DNA of 64,000 bases from JALZKA01 sp963721645. Its GTDB lineage: Bacteria; Actinomycetota; Thermoleophilia; Solirubrobacterales; 70-9. The notes beneath the pieces are model-generated. The model made no database searches, was not told the DNA's origin, and saw nothing but the letters and a program-made list of their open reading frames with translations. How positions within the stretch are numbered: the stretch's first letter is position 1; every line of letters begins with the position of its first letter. Location: the NCBI GenBank assembly GCA_963721645.1, contig CAVRJK010000002.1:2356001-2420000 (forward strand), written 5' to 3'. Both the position numbers and the translations under genes were made by a program. Of this stretch, positions 48,311 to 56,915 are shown one piece after another.

Positions 48311-49170
48311 GCACAGCCAATCGTCGTGGAATGGGCCGAGGCCTGGCCGCGATCCTGCCGCAGCCGGGCGAGGTCACAGAACCCGCGCTCCGCCACGTCC
48401 CGCCGGCGCTGATCCTGCCGAACCCGGCGCAGCCACGCCGGCGATTCGATCCAGACTCGATCTCATCGTTGGCCGAGTCCCTCCGCACGGCGGGCCTCAT
48501 CCAGCCGCTGATCGTCCGCCCACTTGCAGATGGCCGCTACGAGATCATCGCCGGTGAGCGTCGCTGGCGTGCGGCCCGCGAAGCCGGGCTCGAGACCATT
48601 CCGGTTGTTCTGCGCGACGAAGACGAAGGCCGCCGCATGGAGATGGCGCTGATCGAGAACGTCGCCCGTGAGCAGCTCAACCCCGTCGACGAAGCCCGCG
48701 CCTGCGCGACTCTGGTCGAGGATCTGGGACTCACCAAGGAGGAGCTCGGGAAGCGCCTCGGCCGAAGCCGTGCCGCTCTTTCCAACCTGATCAGGATCCT
48801 CGACCTGCCCGACGAGGCGCTCGAGCTCCTGGAGGCCGGTGCGCTGAGCGAGGGTCACGGCCGCGCGATCCTGATCGCCAAGTCAGACGACGAGCGCCGC
48901 CAGCTCGCTCGCGATGCGGTCAGCTCGGGCTGGTCCGTTCGCGAGACCGAGAAGCGCGCCAATGCCGGCGCCTCTGCGCGCCCGAAGCTCCGCGCCGTTC
49001 CCGACGCGGACGTGGTCGAAGCGCTTCGCCGCGCCGAAGACGCCCTGGAGTCCGCGCTGGGCCGCGGTGTCAGGGTCCGCGCCTCCGGCAAGAGCGGTGG
49101 CATGAAGGCAGAGCTCCATTTCGACGACCTCGACGAGCTCATCGCCTACGCCGACGATCAGACCTCGTAG
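48307..49170 (+). CDS. parB: Chromosome partitioning protein ParB (Spo0J)
   Basis: 287 residues. ParB/Srx domain with I-L-P-N-P-A-Q-P-R-R-R-F-D, the CTP-binding boxes G-E-R-R-W-R-A-A and L-I-E-N-V-A-R-E-Q-L-N-P-V-D-E-A, followed by the HTH domain (T-K-E-E-L-G-K-R-L-G-R-S-R-A-A-L-S-N) and a C-terminal dimerisation part ending D-D-L-D-E-L. Binds parS near the origin. I found no clear parS site in this window. Confidence 0.95.
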   Translation: MSTANRRGMGRGLAAILPQPGEVTEPALRHVPPALILPNPAQPRRRFDPDSISSLAESLRTAGLIQPLIVRPLADGRYEIIAGERRWRAAREAGLETIPVVLRDEDEGRRMEMALIENVAREQLNPVDEARACATLVEDLGLTKEELGKRLGRSRAALSNLIRILDLPDEALELLEAGALSEGHGRAILIAKSDDERRQLARDAVSSGWSVRETEKRANAGASARPKLRAVPDADVVEALRRAEDALESALGRGVRVRASGKSGGMKAELHFDDLDELIAYADDQTS

Positions 49171-49213
49171 CGCAGAGCCCGGCTCTCGAACCAGCGGGGC
49201 GTCGTCTCTTTTC

Positions 49214-49302
49214 CGTGACGAGGGTCTGACCCCAGGTGTCTGTCTGGTCGCGAAGGCGTGACTCCCCGTGCGGGTTGTGTCACGAAGGGTCTGACCCCTC
49301 GG
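49214..49302. repeat. Two palindromic repeat copies between parB and pdxH
   Basis: Cores AGGGTCTGACCCC (about 49220-49233) and AAGGGTCTGACCCCTCGG (about 49284-49302), in the opposite orientation to the copy in rnpA; CGTGACGA and GTGTCACGA precede the cores, which correspond to the tail sequence reversed. The second copy abuts the minus-strand pdxH stop. The rest of 49171-49303 shows nothing else. Confidence 0.8.
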
Positions 49303-49303
49303 C

Positions 49304-49942
49304 TCAGGGGCCGAGGCGTTCGAGCTGCCAGCTTGCGCCGCCGTCGTCGGCAGTGGCGCCGGAGCGGTGGTAGCGGAAGCGGTCGTGGAGACGGCCGACC
49401 TGGCCCTGCCAGAACTCGACCGTCTCGTGGCGGACGACGTAGCCGCCCCAATGGTCGGGTCGGGGGACGTCTGAGCCGGCGTAGCGCTCGGTGATCTCCG
49501 CCAACCGGCCGTCGAGATCGGCGCGGTCGGCCAGCGGCCGGCTCTGCGGCGAGGCCCAGGCACCGAGCTGCGAATCGCGCGGCCGGGACGCGAAGTACTC
49601 GTCGGACGTCGCGGCGTCCAAGCGCTCGATCGGCCCGCGCACACGGACCTGGCGGTCGAGCTCGCGCCAGTAGATGACGAGCGCGGCGCGGCCGGATGTG
49701 TCGAGCTGGCCGGCCTTTGCCGACTCGTAGTTGGTGAAGAAGCGGAACCCGAGCGAGCCGAACCCCTTCAACAGCACCATCCGTGCGTCCGGATGGCCCT
49801 TCGCGTCGGCGCTCGCGAGGGTCATGGCGTCGCGCAGCGGGACATCTTCTGCGTCCGACCACCAAGCCGAGAACTGCGCGATTGGATCGCCCATCAGGTC
49901 GGACCGGTCGAGCCGGGGCAGATCAGGGCGGCGCGGGCTCAT
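49304..49942 (-). CDS. pdxH: Pyridoxamine 5'-phosphate oxidase
   Basis: 212 residues, the usual length. FMN enzyme making pyridoxal phosphate. Typical segments: M-T-L-A-S-A-D-A-K-G-H-P-D-A-R-M-V-L-L-K-G, F-F-T-N-Y-E-S-A-K, A-A-L-V-I-Y-W-R-E-L-D-R-Q-V-R-V-R-G, S-R-P-R-D-S-Q-L-G-A-W-A-S-P-Q-S, and the C-terminal W-Q-G-Q-V-G-R-L-H-D-R-F-R-Y, which contains the R-L-H-D-R PLP site. Divergent from tRNA-Ile, with 36 bases between. Confidence 0.95.
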   Translation of the reverse strand: MSPRRPDLPRLDRSDLMGDPIAQFSAWWSDAEDVPLRDAMTLASADAKGHPDARMVLLKGFGSLGFRFFTNYESAKAGQLDTSGRAALVIYWRELDRQVRVRGPIERLDAATSDEYFASRPRDSQLGAWASPQSRPLADRADLDGRLAEITERYAGSDVPRPDHWGGYVVRHETVEFWQGQVGRLHDRFRYHRSGATADDGGASWQLERLGP

Positions 49943-49978
49943 TGCCTCCGAGGCTACCCGCCTACAATGCTCGACCGC

Positions 49979-50052
<74 letters not shown>

Positions 50053-50072
50053 CTCTTGGGGAGGTCCCGCGG

Positions 50073-50420
50073 TCAGGCAACCGCGCGGCCAAGCGCGTAT
50101 CCCGCAACCGCCGCGAGCATGCCGCCGGCGACCGTTGCGACCAGGTAGGCGATGGCGGTGCCACTCCGCCCGCCGTCGGCTTCCAGGACGGTCTGAACGG
50201 TGAGAGTCGAGAAGGTCGTAAAGCCTCCGAGGAATCCGATGCCGACGCCGTCCCGGACCTCCTGGGACCATCCGGTCGCCCCGCTGACCACTAGACCGAG
50301 CAGAAAAGAGCCCGCGATGTTGATCGCCACCACCGTCCAGATCGACTCAACCGCCAGGCCCAGCCCGTAGCGGGAGAGCACCCCGGCCAAGCCACCCACA
50401 CCGACGAGAATCCAGGTCAC
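50073..50420 (-). CDS. crcB: Fluoride channel CrcB/Fluc
   Basis: 115 residues with four helices. The Fluc signature G-F-L-G-G-F-T-T-F-S-T-L is present, as is the N-terminal G-G-L-A-G-V-L-S-R-Y-G (Arg conserved) and N-I-A-G-S-F-L-L-G, with the selectivity Asn. Exports fluoride; works as an antiparallel dimer. No partner crcB copy is adjacent and no fluoride riboswitch pattern was seen upstream. It overlaps the upstream gene by four bases. Confidence 0.92.
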   Translation of the reverse strand: MTWILVGVGGLAGVLSRYGLGLAVESIWTVVAINIAGSFLLGLVVSGATGWSQEVRDGVGIGFLGGFTTFSTLTVQTVLEADGGRSGTAIAYLVATVAGGMLAAVAGYALGRAVA

Positions 50421-50908
50421 CCGGTGAGCGTAGGGGAGTCCTCGAGGCCGTTGACACCCCGGGCAAGCAGTCTGGGCACGATCCGCTGATGTGGCCGCTC
50501 CACCAACCGCCAGACGCGCCTCATGAACGGACTCTCGTGCTGGATCAGAGTCGCGAACAGAACCGCCCCTCGCTCACGCTTGACGAGAAGCTCCGCCGGC
50601 ATGCCGGTCCGCGACTCGGCGCCGAGGAGCGTGAAGTCTGGGCCAGAGCGAACTACCCGCCAACCCAGGATGGTCTCGGACGACCACGGCAGTCCGTGCT
50701 TCAGGCCCAGTGCAAACCATGCGCCGGGCGCCGAGATCCTGAAATTGGCAGGAGCGCCCTCGAGGATTCGCCGCGCCCATTCTTCAGCGCTCAGATCGCA
50801 AACGCGATCCGTCTCCACGATGAAGCAGTCCTCGTAATCGATGCGGGGGAGTGAGCAGAGTGCCCGCGCGGTGTGGGGGAGTGGGATCTTCTTGGCGCGT
50901 TGTTTCAA
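50417..50908 (-). CDS. DUF2867-like hypothetical protein
   Basis: 163 residues from TTG 50908. The layout is a mixed alpha/beta fold: D-C-F-I-V-E-T, A-E-E-W-A-R-R-I-L-E-G-A-P, L-G-W-R-V-V-R-S-G-P-D-F-T-L-L-G-A-E, and L-F-A-T-L-I-Q-H-E-S-P. This order resembles DUF2867/SRPBCC-like proteins of actinobacteria, but I am not certain. Function unknown. It is divergent from the TetR gene and overlaps crcB by four bases. The longer frame to 50950 overlaps the TetR start and its operator, so the shorter start is favoured. Confidence 0.6.
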   Translation of the reverse strand: MKQRAKKIPLPHTARALCSLPRIDYEDCFIVETDRVCDLSAEEWARRILEGAPANFRISAPGAWFALGLKHGLPWSSETILGWRVVRSGPDFTLLGAESRTGMPAELLVKRERGAVLFATLIQHESPFMRRVWRLVERPHQRIVPRLLARGVNGLEDSPTLTG

Positions 50909-50944
50909 GAGGCCTCTTTCGTCCGCAGGCGAAGGGTAACATAC

Positions 50945-50958
50945 ATACATGGCTGTAT
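50945..50958. promoter_or_regulatory. Operator-like palindrome over the TetR start codon
   Basis: ATACA-TGGC-TGTAT, with 5-bp arms, covers the ATG of the TetR gene, and TACATACATAC repeats precede it. It lies in the short gap between this regulator and the divergent DUF2867-like gene, the usual place for a TetR autorepression site. Confidence 0.4.
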
Positions 50959-51542
50959 CTACTCAAGCCGAGAGGAGGGAGCGCACGCGCGCAGCTCTTC
51001 TCGAGTCCACCGCCAGGCACCTCAGCCGCTACGGGTACGGAGAGCTCAAGCTCGAGCAGATTGCCCGCGATGCCGGCTACACGCGGGGGGCGCTCTACCA
51101 CCAGTTCACGGACAAGGAGGACCTGGTCATGGCCGTCCTCGCCTGGGTCGACGAGACCTGGAGGAGGGAGGTCGCCCAGTTGATCGGGCCCGACCTGGAT
51201 CCGGCCGGTGAGCTCCTGGCGCTGGCACGAGCTCACGCGATCTTTTGCCGGCGAGACGTCGCTCGCTTTGCGATGGCTCTGCGACTCGAATTCTCAGGCC
51301 AGGATCATCCTGTCGGCCGTGAGCTGGATCGGATCGCGGAGACGGGAGTCAGGCGGGCCACACGCCTGATCAAGCGGGGTCGCACCGACGGCTCAATTCC
51401 GCCGGGGCCGCCCGCACGGACGACCGCTCTCGCACTGATGGGCGCGATGGAGGGGGCGGTCATCGGTGTGGCGGGAAGGGCGCCTCACGACGAGGTCCTC
51501 TCCGAGCGCGCCGCTGCGGGGGTACTGGGCCTTACGCCGTGA
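50949..51542 (+). CDS. TetR family transcriptional regulator
   Basis: 197 residues. N-terminal HTH about 10-60: R-E-R-T-R-A-A-L-L-E-S-T-A-R-H-L-S-R-Y-G-Y, L-E-Q-I-A-R-D-A-G-Y-T-R-G-A-L-Y-H-Q-F-T-D-K-E-D-L, the standard TetR pattern. The C-terminal ligand domain is variable; ligand unknown. Likely controls itself and the divergent DUF2867-like/crcB pair. Its last 11 bases overlap the end of the convergent dehydrogenase gene. Confidence 0.88.
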   Translation: MAVSTQAERRERTRAALLESTARHLSRYGYGELKLEQIARDAGYTRGALYHQFTDKEDLVMAVLAWVDETWRREVAQLIGPDLDPAGELLALARAHAIFCRRDVARFAMALRLEFSGQDHPVGRELDRIAETGVRRATRLIKRGRTDGSIPPGPPARTTALALMGAMEGAVIGVAGRAPHDEVLSERAAAGVLGLTP

Positions 51543-52695
51543 TCTCCTGACCGTCCCGCTTGGGGTCGATCAGGATCTTCGCGTGCGTCTCGGGATCGCC
51601 GAGCGCGGTGAAGGCGCCGTCCACGCCTTCCAGGCCGACGGTGCCGGTGATCAGCGGCGTGGCATCCACGTCGCCTTCGGCGAGCTTGTGAAGTGACTCG
51701 CGGTACTCGGCCGGCGTGTACGCCAGAACGAAGCGCAGGTCAACCTCCTTGTTGATGGCCATGGACGGGCGGATCTGATCCGAGCCCATGCAGACCCCGA
51801 CCACGATGACGCGGGTAAAGAAGGGAGCCTTGGCAATGATCTGGTCGATCACTCCCGGCACCCCGACGCACTCGAAGACGACGGGCGCCTTCGGCTTGAC
51901 GCCCGCGGCCTCGGCGGCCCGCCACACGTGCCACCAGGGCAGGCGGACCCGGTGCGCCTTCTCGATTGCGCTGACCACCGTGCCAAGGGTCTCGGGGGCG
52001 CTGTCGAGGTGGCCCTTTGCGGAACCCGCCTCGTAGGGAGAGTCGGTGGAGGGATCAACGACGACGTCGGCTCCGCACCTGACCGCGAGCGCGCGCCGCC
52101 CGGATGAGAAGTCGCTCGCCACTACCTTGCGCACGCCCTTGGACTTCAGGTGGAGGATCACCGCGAGCCCGACGGGACCGCAGCCGATCACGATCGCCAC
52201 GTCGCCCTTCTTCACCTCGCTTCGCCTGACGGCATGGAGCCCGACGGCCATCGGCTCAGTCAGGGCGGCCTGGTCGGCCGCCAATCCGTTGGGCACAGGG
52301 AAAGAGAGCGCCTCCTCGACGAGCATCTGCTCCGCGTAAGCACCGGGCGCCAGAACGGAGAGGCCGGTCGTGTGGACCTCTGCGCCCCGCCGAAGGAGCG
52401 GAACCGCGACCACAGGCGCACCCACGGCCGCGGTCTTCCGGCACCCAGGCCCGTGCTCGGCCACCCGACCCACGAACTCGTGCCCAAACGTCACGGCCTG
52501 GTCGGAGCGCATGAACTCCTCGTAGCCGGTCTCGACCATTACGTCGGCGACCTCGTCGCAGTGGTGGCGGGCGTGGAGGTCTGAGCCGCAGATACCGGCG
52601 CGGACGACGTCGATCAGCAGCTGCCCCTTGCCGGGTCTCGGTACGTCCCGATCGACGACGGACAACTCAGCGTTCTGACAGGCGACGGCTTTCAT
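51532..52695 (-). CDS. Zinc-dependent alcohol dehydrogenase family protein, structural-zinc loop degenerate
   Basis: 387 residues of MDR superfamily. Catalytic zinc ligands are present: A-G-I-C-G-S-D (Cys37 region) and T-F-G-H-E-F-V-G (His-Glu). The nucleotide fold has V-I-G-C-G-P-V-G-L-A. The four-cysteine structural-zinc lobe is missing; the place reads V-P-L-L-R-R-G-A-E-V-H-T-T-G-L-S. A ~25-residue extra segment (D-S-A-P-E-T-L-G-T-V-V-S-A-I-E-K) lies after the Rossmann core. Substrate unknown. It overlaps the convergent TetR gene by 11 bases. Confidence 0.85.
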   Translation of the reverse strand: MKAVACQNAELSVVDRDVPRPGKGQLLIDVVRAGICGSDLHARHHCDEVADVMVETGYEEFMRSDQAVTFGHEFVGRVAEHGPGCRKTAAVGAPVVAVPLLRRGAEVHTTGLSVLAPGAYAEQMLVEEALSFPVPNGLAADQAALTEPMAVGLHAVRRSEVKKGDVAIVIGCGPVGLAVILHLKSKGVRKVVASDFSSGRRALAVRCGADVVVDPSTDSPYEAGSAKGHLDSAPETLGTVVSAIEKAHRVRLPWWHVWRAAEAAGVKPKAPVVFECVGVPGVIDQIIAKAPFFTRVIVVGVCMGSDQIRPSMAINKEVDLRFVLAYTPAEYRESLHKLAEGDVDATPLITGTVGLEGVDGAFTALGDPETHAKILIDPKRDGQEITA

Positions 52696-52731
52696 GCCGG
52701 CGACGATACTTCGCGGTGACGAGCTTTCGCC

Positions 52732-55700
52732 CTAGCGCGACTTGCGCTTCTTGCAGCGCCCCTCGACGACCTTGTGGCGGCCCGACTTGGGCTTGACGAT
52801 GCATGCGGGCGACTTGCGGACCGAAGCCGGCGAGGCAGGAGCTCCGGAGACCCGCGACCCGATCTCGGCGGCGCTCAGTGCGTCCGGCCATACGCGCACA
52901 TCGTCGATCAGCCCGACGAATCCCTCGTCCGGCCAGATCGAGGTGCCGCCGATCCGAAGGACTCCGTCGGACGGCACGGCAGAGCCCAGGCCGGGGGTCT
53001 GGGCGACCAGGACGCCGTTTCGGTAGATCCGCCCGACACCGTCTTCGAGCGTGAACGCAAGGTGGGTCCACTCACCGACGGTGGTCTCGCCGGGTGCGAT
53101 CAGGCCGCTGTTCCCAACCCATGCGTTCGCGTTCATGCCGGAGTTGGCGCTGGCATCGAGCGCGTACGAATCGGTCCACGGGGGCGCCTCCTTCATCACG
53201 ACGGTCTGCCACGCCTCGTTGTTGGTCGGACGCACCCACGCCTCGACTGTCATCGACGCACGCAGGTCGAGGTCTGAGTGGTCGGCGACCGTGACCCAAC
53301 CGGCGCCGTTGAGGCTGACCGCGCCGCCGGTGCGCCCGGCGGTCGACCATGTAGCGCCCGCCGCACTGAGCGTTCCGTCGTGCGACTTGCCCGAGGAATC
53401 GCGGGCCACCGACCCCGAGGCGTCATCGAATTTCAGCTCGAGCACCGGCTGCGGCCCGGACGGTGGAGTGACGGGAGGAGGGACGGCCGTGTCGCGGTCC
53501 GAAGCGATCTCGGAAGCGGTAAGCGCGCGGTCGTAGATACGCACGTCGTCGATCAGCCCGTCGAAGGCCTCCTCGGGCCAGATCGAGTTGGCGCCGATGC
53601 GAAGGGCGCCGGCGGTGGATGCCGGTTCGGCGACGTTGGTCCCGGTGCCGGTAAGCGTGCCGTTCACGTAGATCCGCATCGTGCCCGAGTCGTAAGTCGC
53701 GGCCAGGTGGGTCCAGCTGCCGGTCGGGATCGACTGCGAGGAGAAGGCGTAGCCGCCCGCGGTCCAGGCGCTCGGCCGGGTTCCGCCCGGCGACGAGGTG
53801 TACAGGCCGTACGCGAGGGTGTCCGGCGGCGCCTCCTTGAGGATGACCTCACGCCAGGCCGACAGGGTGTCCGGCCGGATCCAGCTTTCCACGGTGAACT
53901 CGCTTGTCATGTCCAGGCTCGAGTGATCGGCCACGGTGACGATGTCGTCCACGCCGTCGAAGGAGAGCGCCTTGCCGGTGTGGCCCTCGGCCGACCAGGT
54001 GGCGCCGGAGATGGTTCCTGTGCGACCGTTGCCCGTTGCGTCGGTCAGTTGCGAGCCCGCACCGTCGTCGAACGAGTAGGCGGCGACGGGCCCGGAGGGC
54101 GGCGCCGGATCGGTCACGGTCACGATGACGGGCGCGCTCGCCTGGGTCTCTCCGTCGCTGTCGGTCGCCCTGGCGGTGAGCGAGTAGGTGCCCGCTCCCA
54201 CCCCTGTCTCTGGGACCGAGAAGGGCGCGGACGTGTCCGTGCCGACGAGCGTCGAGCCGCGGAAGAACTCAACCTTGGCGATCTGTCCGTCCGAGTCCGA
54301 GGCGTCGGCCGAGAACGTGTAGCTCGCGGGTGCCGCGAAGGTGGCACCGTTGCTCGGCGACGTGACGCTCACGCTCGGAGCCTGGTTGTCGACCATCTCG
54401 ACCTCGGACAGGGTGAGCTGCGTGTTCGAGCCGGGATCCTGAATCCGGATGTACCGGGCGCTCGAGTTGATGGGAGCGGTGCCGACGGTCCCCGACGGGG
54501 TCTGCATCCGGTACTCGGTAACGCCTGGCTGGTCTCGCGAGCCCTGGACCGTGGTCGAGGCAAACGGCGCGTCCGAAGTAAATACCCAGAGGTCACGCTC
54601 GGTGCAACAGTCAGAGCGGAGGCGGACCTGGAGGCGATCGATGTCGCGGCGCTCGCCGAGGTCGACCTGCCAGAAGGGTTCGGACTCGGCCAGCGTCTGG
54701 CTGTAGCTGGAGTTGCCCTGTGAGGTGTTTCCGTCGAAGGCGCTCCAGGCGCGGCTTGACACGGTGCTCTGAGAGCTCTGGGTTACGCGCGGCTGTGGCG
54801 CGGCGCCCGCGGTCTTGTCGATGCGCACCACCGGCGCTACCGAAGGAACTCCGGCCTGGTTGACGAGGAAGACCATGTAGTAGCCGGGAGGCGTCTGGTC
54901 GATCGACGGCGCGGTCATCGACACCCGCCCGGCGGTGGGAGTCACGTCGAGCTTTACGAAGGACTGACCGGCGTTGACCTGATGGGTCGTAGCGGCCATC
55001 CGGATCATCGACGCGTGGGCGATATCCGACGGGCTGTCGGTCGCGACCGAGAAGGTCTCGCCGGCACCGACGCTCGCCGGGGCGTCGGTTGCGGTCGGGC
55101 GCGTGGCGGGTTGTCCCGAGCCGTCCTTGCGGAACAGATAGGGCGGCGAGAAGAATTGGCCGTTCGGCTCCTGGACCTCTTCGAACGAGGAGCCGGCCGA
55201 CCAGACGCGCCCGTCGGGAAGGAGGGCGGCGACCGAGTGGTAGGTCCTGCGCCTGGAGATATTCGCCATGTTCGACCAGCTGTTGGTGGCCGTGGAGTAG
55301 AGCTCGGGCGTCATCACCGGCGTGCCCTTCGTACCGCTGCCCGAGCTGTTGCCGCCGACCGCCAGGACGTCGCCAGTCGGAAGGGTCAACGCCTGCCCGG
55401 TCATGTGCGGAAAGCGACTGTTCGCGACCCGCGTGTAGGTCGGCGACGCGCCTGACGCGTCGATGATCAGGCTGTCGGTCGAGGTTCCGCCCGAGTTGTA
55501 GAACATCGTGTGGGGCCCGATCATCGTCCGAACCCCGCGCAGGCGGGTCTGCAGGTTGCTCGAGTTCGAAATCGTCGACAGGTTGGTCCCGTTGAGCAGG
55601 AATCGGCCGGGTCCCGCTGCCGCGTTGTCGCCCACGTCCTCGATCACGAAGCTTCCGCTCTGGGTGCGGATCAGGTCTGGGTACCAGTTGGCGGGGAACG

Positions 55701-56280
55701 TGGAGTTCAGCATCGTGCTGGCGCCGGTGAGCTGATCCACGCGCTCGATCCCGGTGCTCGTCCCGCCGGCGACGATCATGTTCCCGTCCCGGTCGATCGT
55801 GCCGCCCGGATACCAGCGCTTGAAGTTCATCTGTCCCAAGACGGAGAAGGTCTTTGAGTCCGCGTCGTAGATCTGGACGTCGGAGGTCGCGCCGCTCCCC
55901 TGGCTGGACCCGCCGCCGATGATCGCCAGGCGTCCGTCGGGAAGAGCCGCGATGAGGCTGCAGAAGGTCTGTCGCGGCGCAACGTTGACCGAGCGGGTGA
56001 CCTGCCCGGTCGCGGGGTCGAGGACCATGGCGGGGCCGTTGTTCGGCACCGGCGCGAAGTTGGGAGGCCGGTTGGCCTGGTCCCAGGCAACGATCTTGCC
56101 GTCGGGTGTGACCCCCATGGAGACGGGCACGACGGGATAGGTCTGAAGCTCGCCCCACCGCCCGACCTGGCCCGGGTCTTGGGCCAGGGCCGGAGTTACG
56201 GCCGTCAACGCGAGCACGGCCCCCAGCGCGCTGGATAGCGCGCGAACCCTCCGTGGCAACCGGTGCATCCCCCGACGCAT
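52732..56280 (-). CDS. Secreted multidomain copper radical oxidase-like protein (galactose oxidase type)
   Basis: 1182 residues. Signal peptide about 1-34 (L-S-S-A-L-G-A-V-L-A-L-T-A-V-T-P-A-L-A-Q). The kelch-type propeller and C-terminal DUF1929 domain of galactose oxidase cover about 40-500, with all cofactor positions recognisable: Cys107 (T-F-C-S-L-I) and Tyr157 (K-R-W-Y-P-G-G-T) for the thioether cross-link, Tyr347-His348 (R-T-Y-H-S-V-A-A-L-L-P-D-G-R-V) and His433 (T-T-H-Q-V-N-A-G-Q). Then come an F5/8C-like domain (about 500-640), an Ig-like domain (about 640-720) and two LamG domains (about 730-930 and 950-1140), ending in a basic tail. Likely oxidises an alcohol to an aldehyde outside the cell. 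ATG 56280 or 56268. Confidence 0.85.
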   Translation of the reverse strand: MRRGMHRLPRRVRALSSALGAVLALTAVTPALAQDPGQVGRWGELQTYPVVPVSMGVTPDGKIVAWDQANRPPNFAPVPNNGPAMVLDPATGQVTRSVNVAPRQTFCSLIAALPDGRLAIIGGGSSQGSGATSDVQIYDADSKTFSVLGQMNFKRWYPGGTIDRDGNMIVAGGTSTGIERVDQLTGASTMLNSTFPANWYPDLIRTQSGSFVIEDVGDNAAAGPGRFLLNGTNLSTISNSSNLQTRLRGVRTMIGPHTMFYNSGGTSTDSLIIDASGASPTYTRVANSRFPHMTGQALTLPTGDVLAVGGNSSGSGTKGTPVMTPELYSTATNSWSNMANISRRRTYHSVAALLPDGRVWSAGSSFEEVQEPNGQFFSPPYLFRKDGSGQPATRPTATDAPASVGAGETFSVATDSPSDIAHASMIRMAATTHQVNAGQSFVKLDVTPTAGRVSMTAPSIDQTPPGYYMVFLVNQAGVPSVAPVVRIDKTAGAAPQPRVTQSSQSTVSSRAWSAFDGNTSQGNSSYSQTLAESEPFWQVDLGERRDIDRLQVRLRSDCCTERDLWVFTSDAPFASTTVQGSRDQPGVTEYRMQTPSGTVGTAPINSSARYIRIQDPGSNTQLTLSEVEMVDNQAPSVSVTSPSNGATFAAPASYTFSADASDSDGQIAKVEFFRGSTLVGTDTSAPFSVPETGVGAGTYSLTARATDSDGETQASAPVIVTVTDPAPPSGPVAAYSFDDGAGSQLTDATGNGRTGTISGATWSAEGHTGKALSFDGVDDIVTVADHSSLDMTSEFTVESWIRPDTLSAWREVILKEAPPDTLAYGLYTSSPGGTRPSAWTAGGYAFSSQSIPTGSWTHLAATYDSGTMRIYVNGTLTGTGTNVAEPASTAGALRIGANSIWPEEAFDGLIDDVRIYDRALTASEIASDRDTAVPPPVTPPSGPQPVLELKFDDASGSVARDSSGKSHDGTLSAAGATWSTAGRTGGAVSLNGAGWVTVADHSDLDLRASMTVEAWVRPTNNEAWQTVVMKEAPPWTDSYALDASANSGMNANAWVGNSGLIAPGETTVGEWTHLAFTLEDGVGRIYRNGVLVAQTPGLGSAVPSDGVLRIGGTSIWPDEGFVGLIDDVRVWPDALSAAEIGSRVSGAPASPASVRKSPACIVKPKSGRHKVVEGRCKKRKSR

Positions 56281-56395
56281 AAAGGAATCCTTAACCGGCG
56301 ATATGACGCTGGCGTGAGAAGCTGATGAGAGATCCTCTCATGAATCCACACATCCCGCGCGTAAGTCGCACGAATCCGCGCGCCTTCCACGACAA

Positions 56396-56443
56396 GGGGC
56401 CAGACCCGGGGCCAGACCCCCTAGACCAGGGGTCAGACCCCCT
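56396..56443. repeat. Cluster of three palindromic repeat cores
   Basis: GGGGCCAGACCC, GGGGCCAGACCCCC and GGGGTCAGACCCCC in tandem, the same half-sites as in the cluster at 34566. It lies between divergent genes, about 40 bases before the SRPBCC start. In the rest of 56281-56484 I see only AAGGAATCC near the oxidase start, a possible ribosome site is not obvious. Confidence 0.85.
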
Positions 56444-56484
56444 TGAGGGTGGTCGAGGGTTCGACCGGGTAGGTTTCGCCGCCG

Positions 56485-56910
56485 ATGGCAACGGTTCACG
56501 AGACCTACGACTTCAACGCGCCCGTCGAGCAGGTCTACGCATGGTTCTCCGAACACAAGAACCTGAAGACGCTCTTCGGCATCGACGTCGAGCGGATCAA
56601 GGAGGGCGACACGGAGCCGAACGGCGTCGGATCGGTCCGAAAGCTCTCCGTCAAGGGCATCATGCCCTTCGAGGAGACGGTCACCGAGGCGGTCCCCAAC
56701 GAGCGGATCGAGTACCGCGTCACCAAGGGCACGCCCCTTCGCGACCATCTCGGCGTCATCGTCTTCTCGTCGACCGGCGACGGCCGCAGCCACATCGACT
56801 ACACGATCACTTTTGGCGCGGCGGTCCCCGGACTCGACAAAGCGGTAGCTGCGGGCCTTTCCCGCGGCATCCGCCGGGGCTTCCCGAAGGCTGCGCGCGC
56901 TCTAAGCTGA
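56485..56910 (+). CDS. SRPBCC / polyketide cyclase-like protein
   Basis: 141 residues. START-like fold pattern: H-E-T-Y-D-F-N-A-P-V-E-Q-V-Y-A-W-F at the start, G-V-G-S-V-R-K-L, F-E-E-T-V-T-E, and a long C-terminal helix (G-L-D-K-A-V-A-A-G-L-S-R-G). Binds a hydrophobic ligand or catalyses a small reaction; which one is unknown. The bfn gene follows after five bases. Confidence 0.8.
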   Translation: MATVHETYDFNAPVEQVYAWFSEHKNLKTLFGIDVERIKEGDTEPNGVGSVRKLSVKGIMPFEETVTEAVPNERIEYRVTKGTPLRDHLGVIVFSSTGDGRSHIDYTITFGAAVPGLDKAVAAGLSRGIRRGFPKAARALS

Positions 56911-56915
56911 GCGTT

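Noticed and set aside
50053..50072. tRNA-Ala or integration site next to tRNA-Ile
   Set aside because: No second tRNA, integrase or duplicated tRNA 3' end is present.
53278..54723. 481-residue open frame antisense to the oxidase gene
   Set aside because: Covers conserved LamG and Ig regions of the opposite strand; low-complexity Arg/Gly/Val composition.
52732..56280. Simple kelch-repeat adhesin
   Set aside because: The five galactose-oxidase cofactor residues in the right order argue for an enzyme rather than a plain binding protein.
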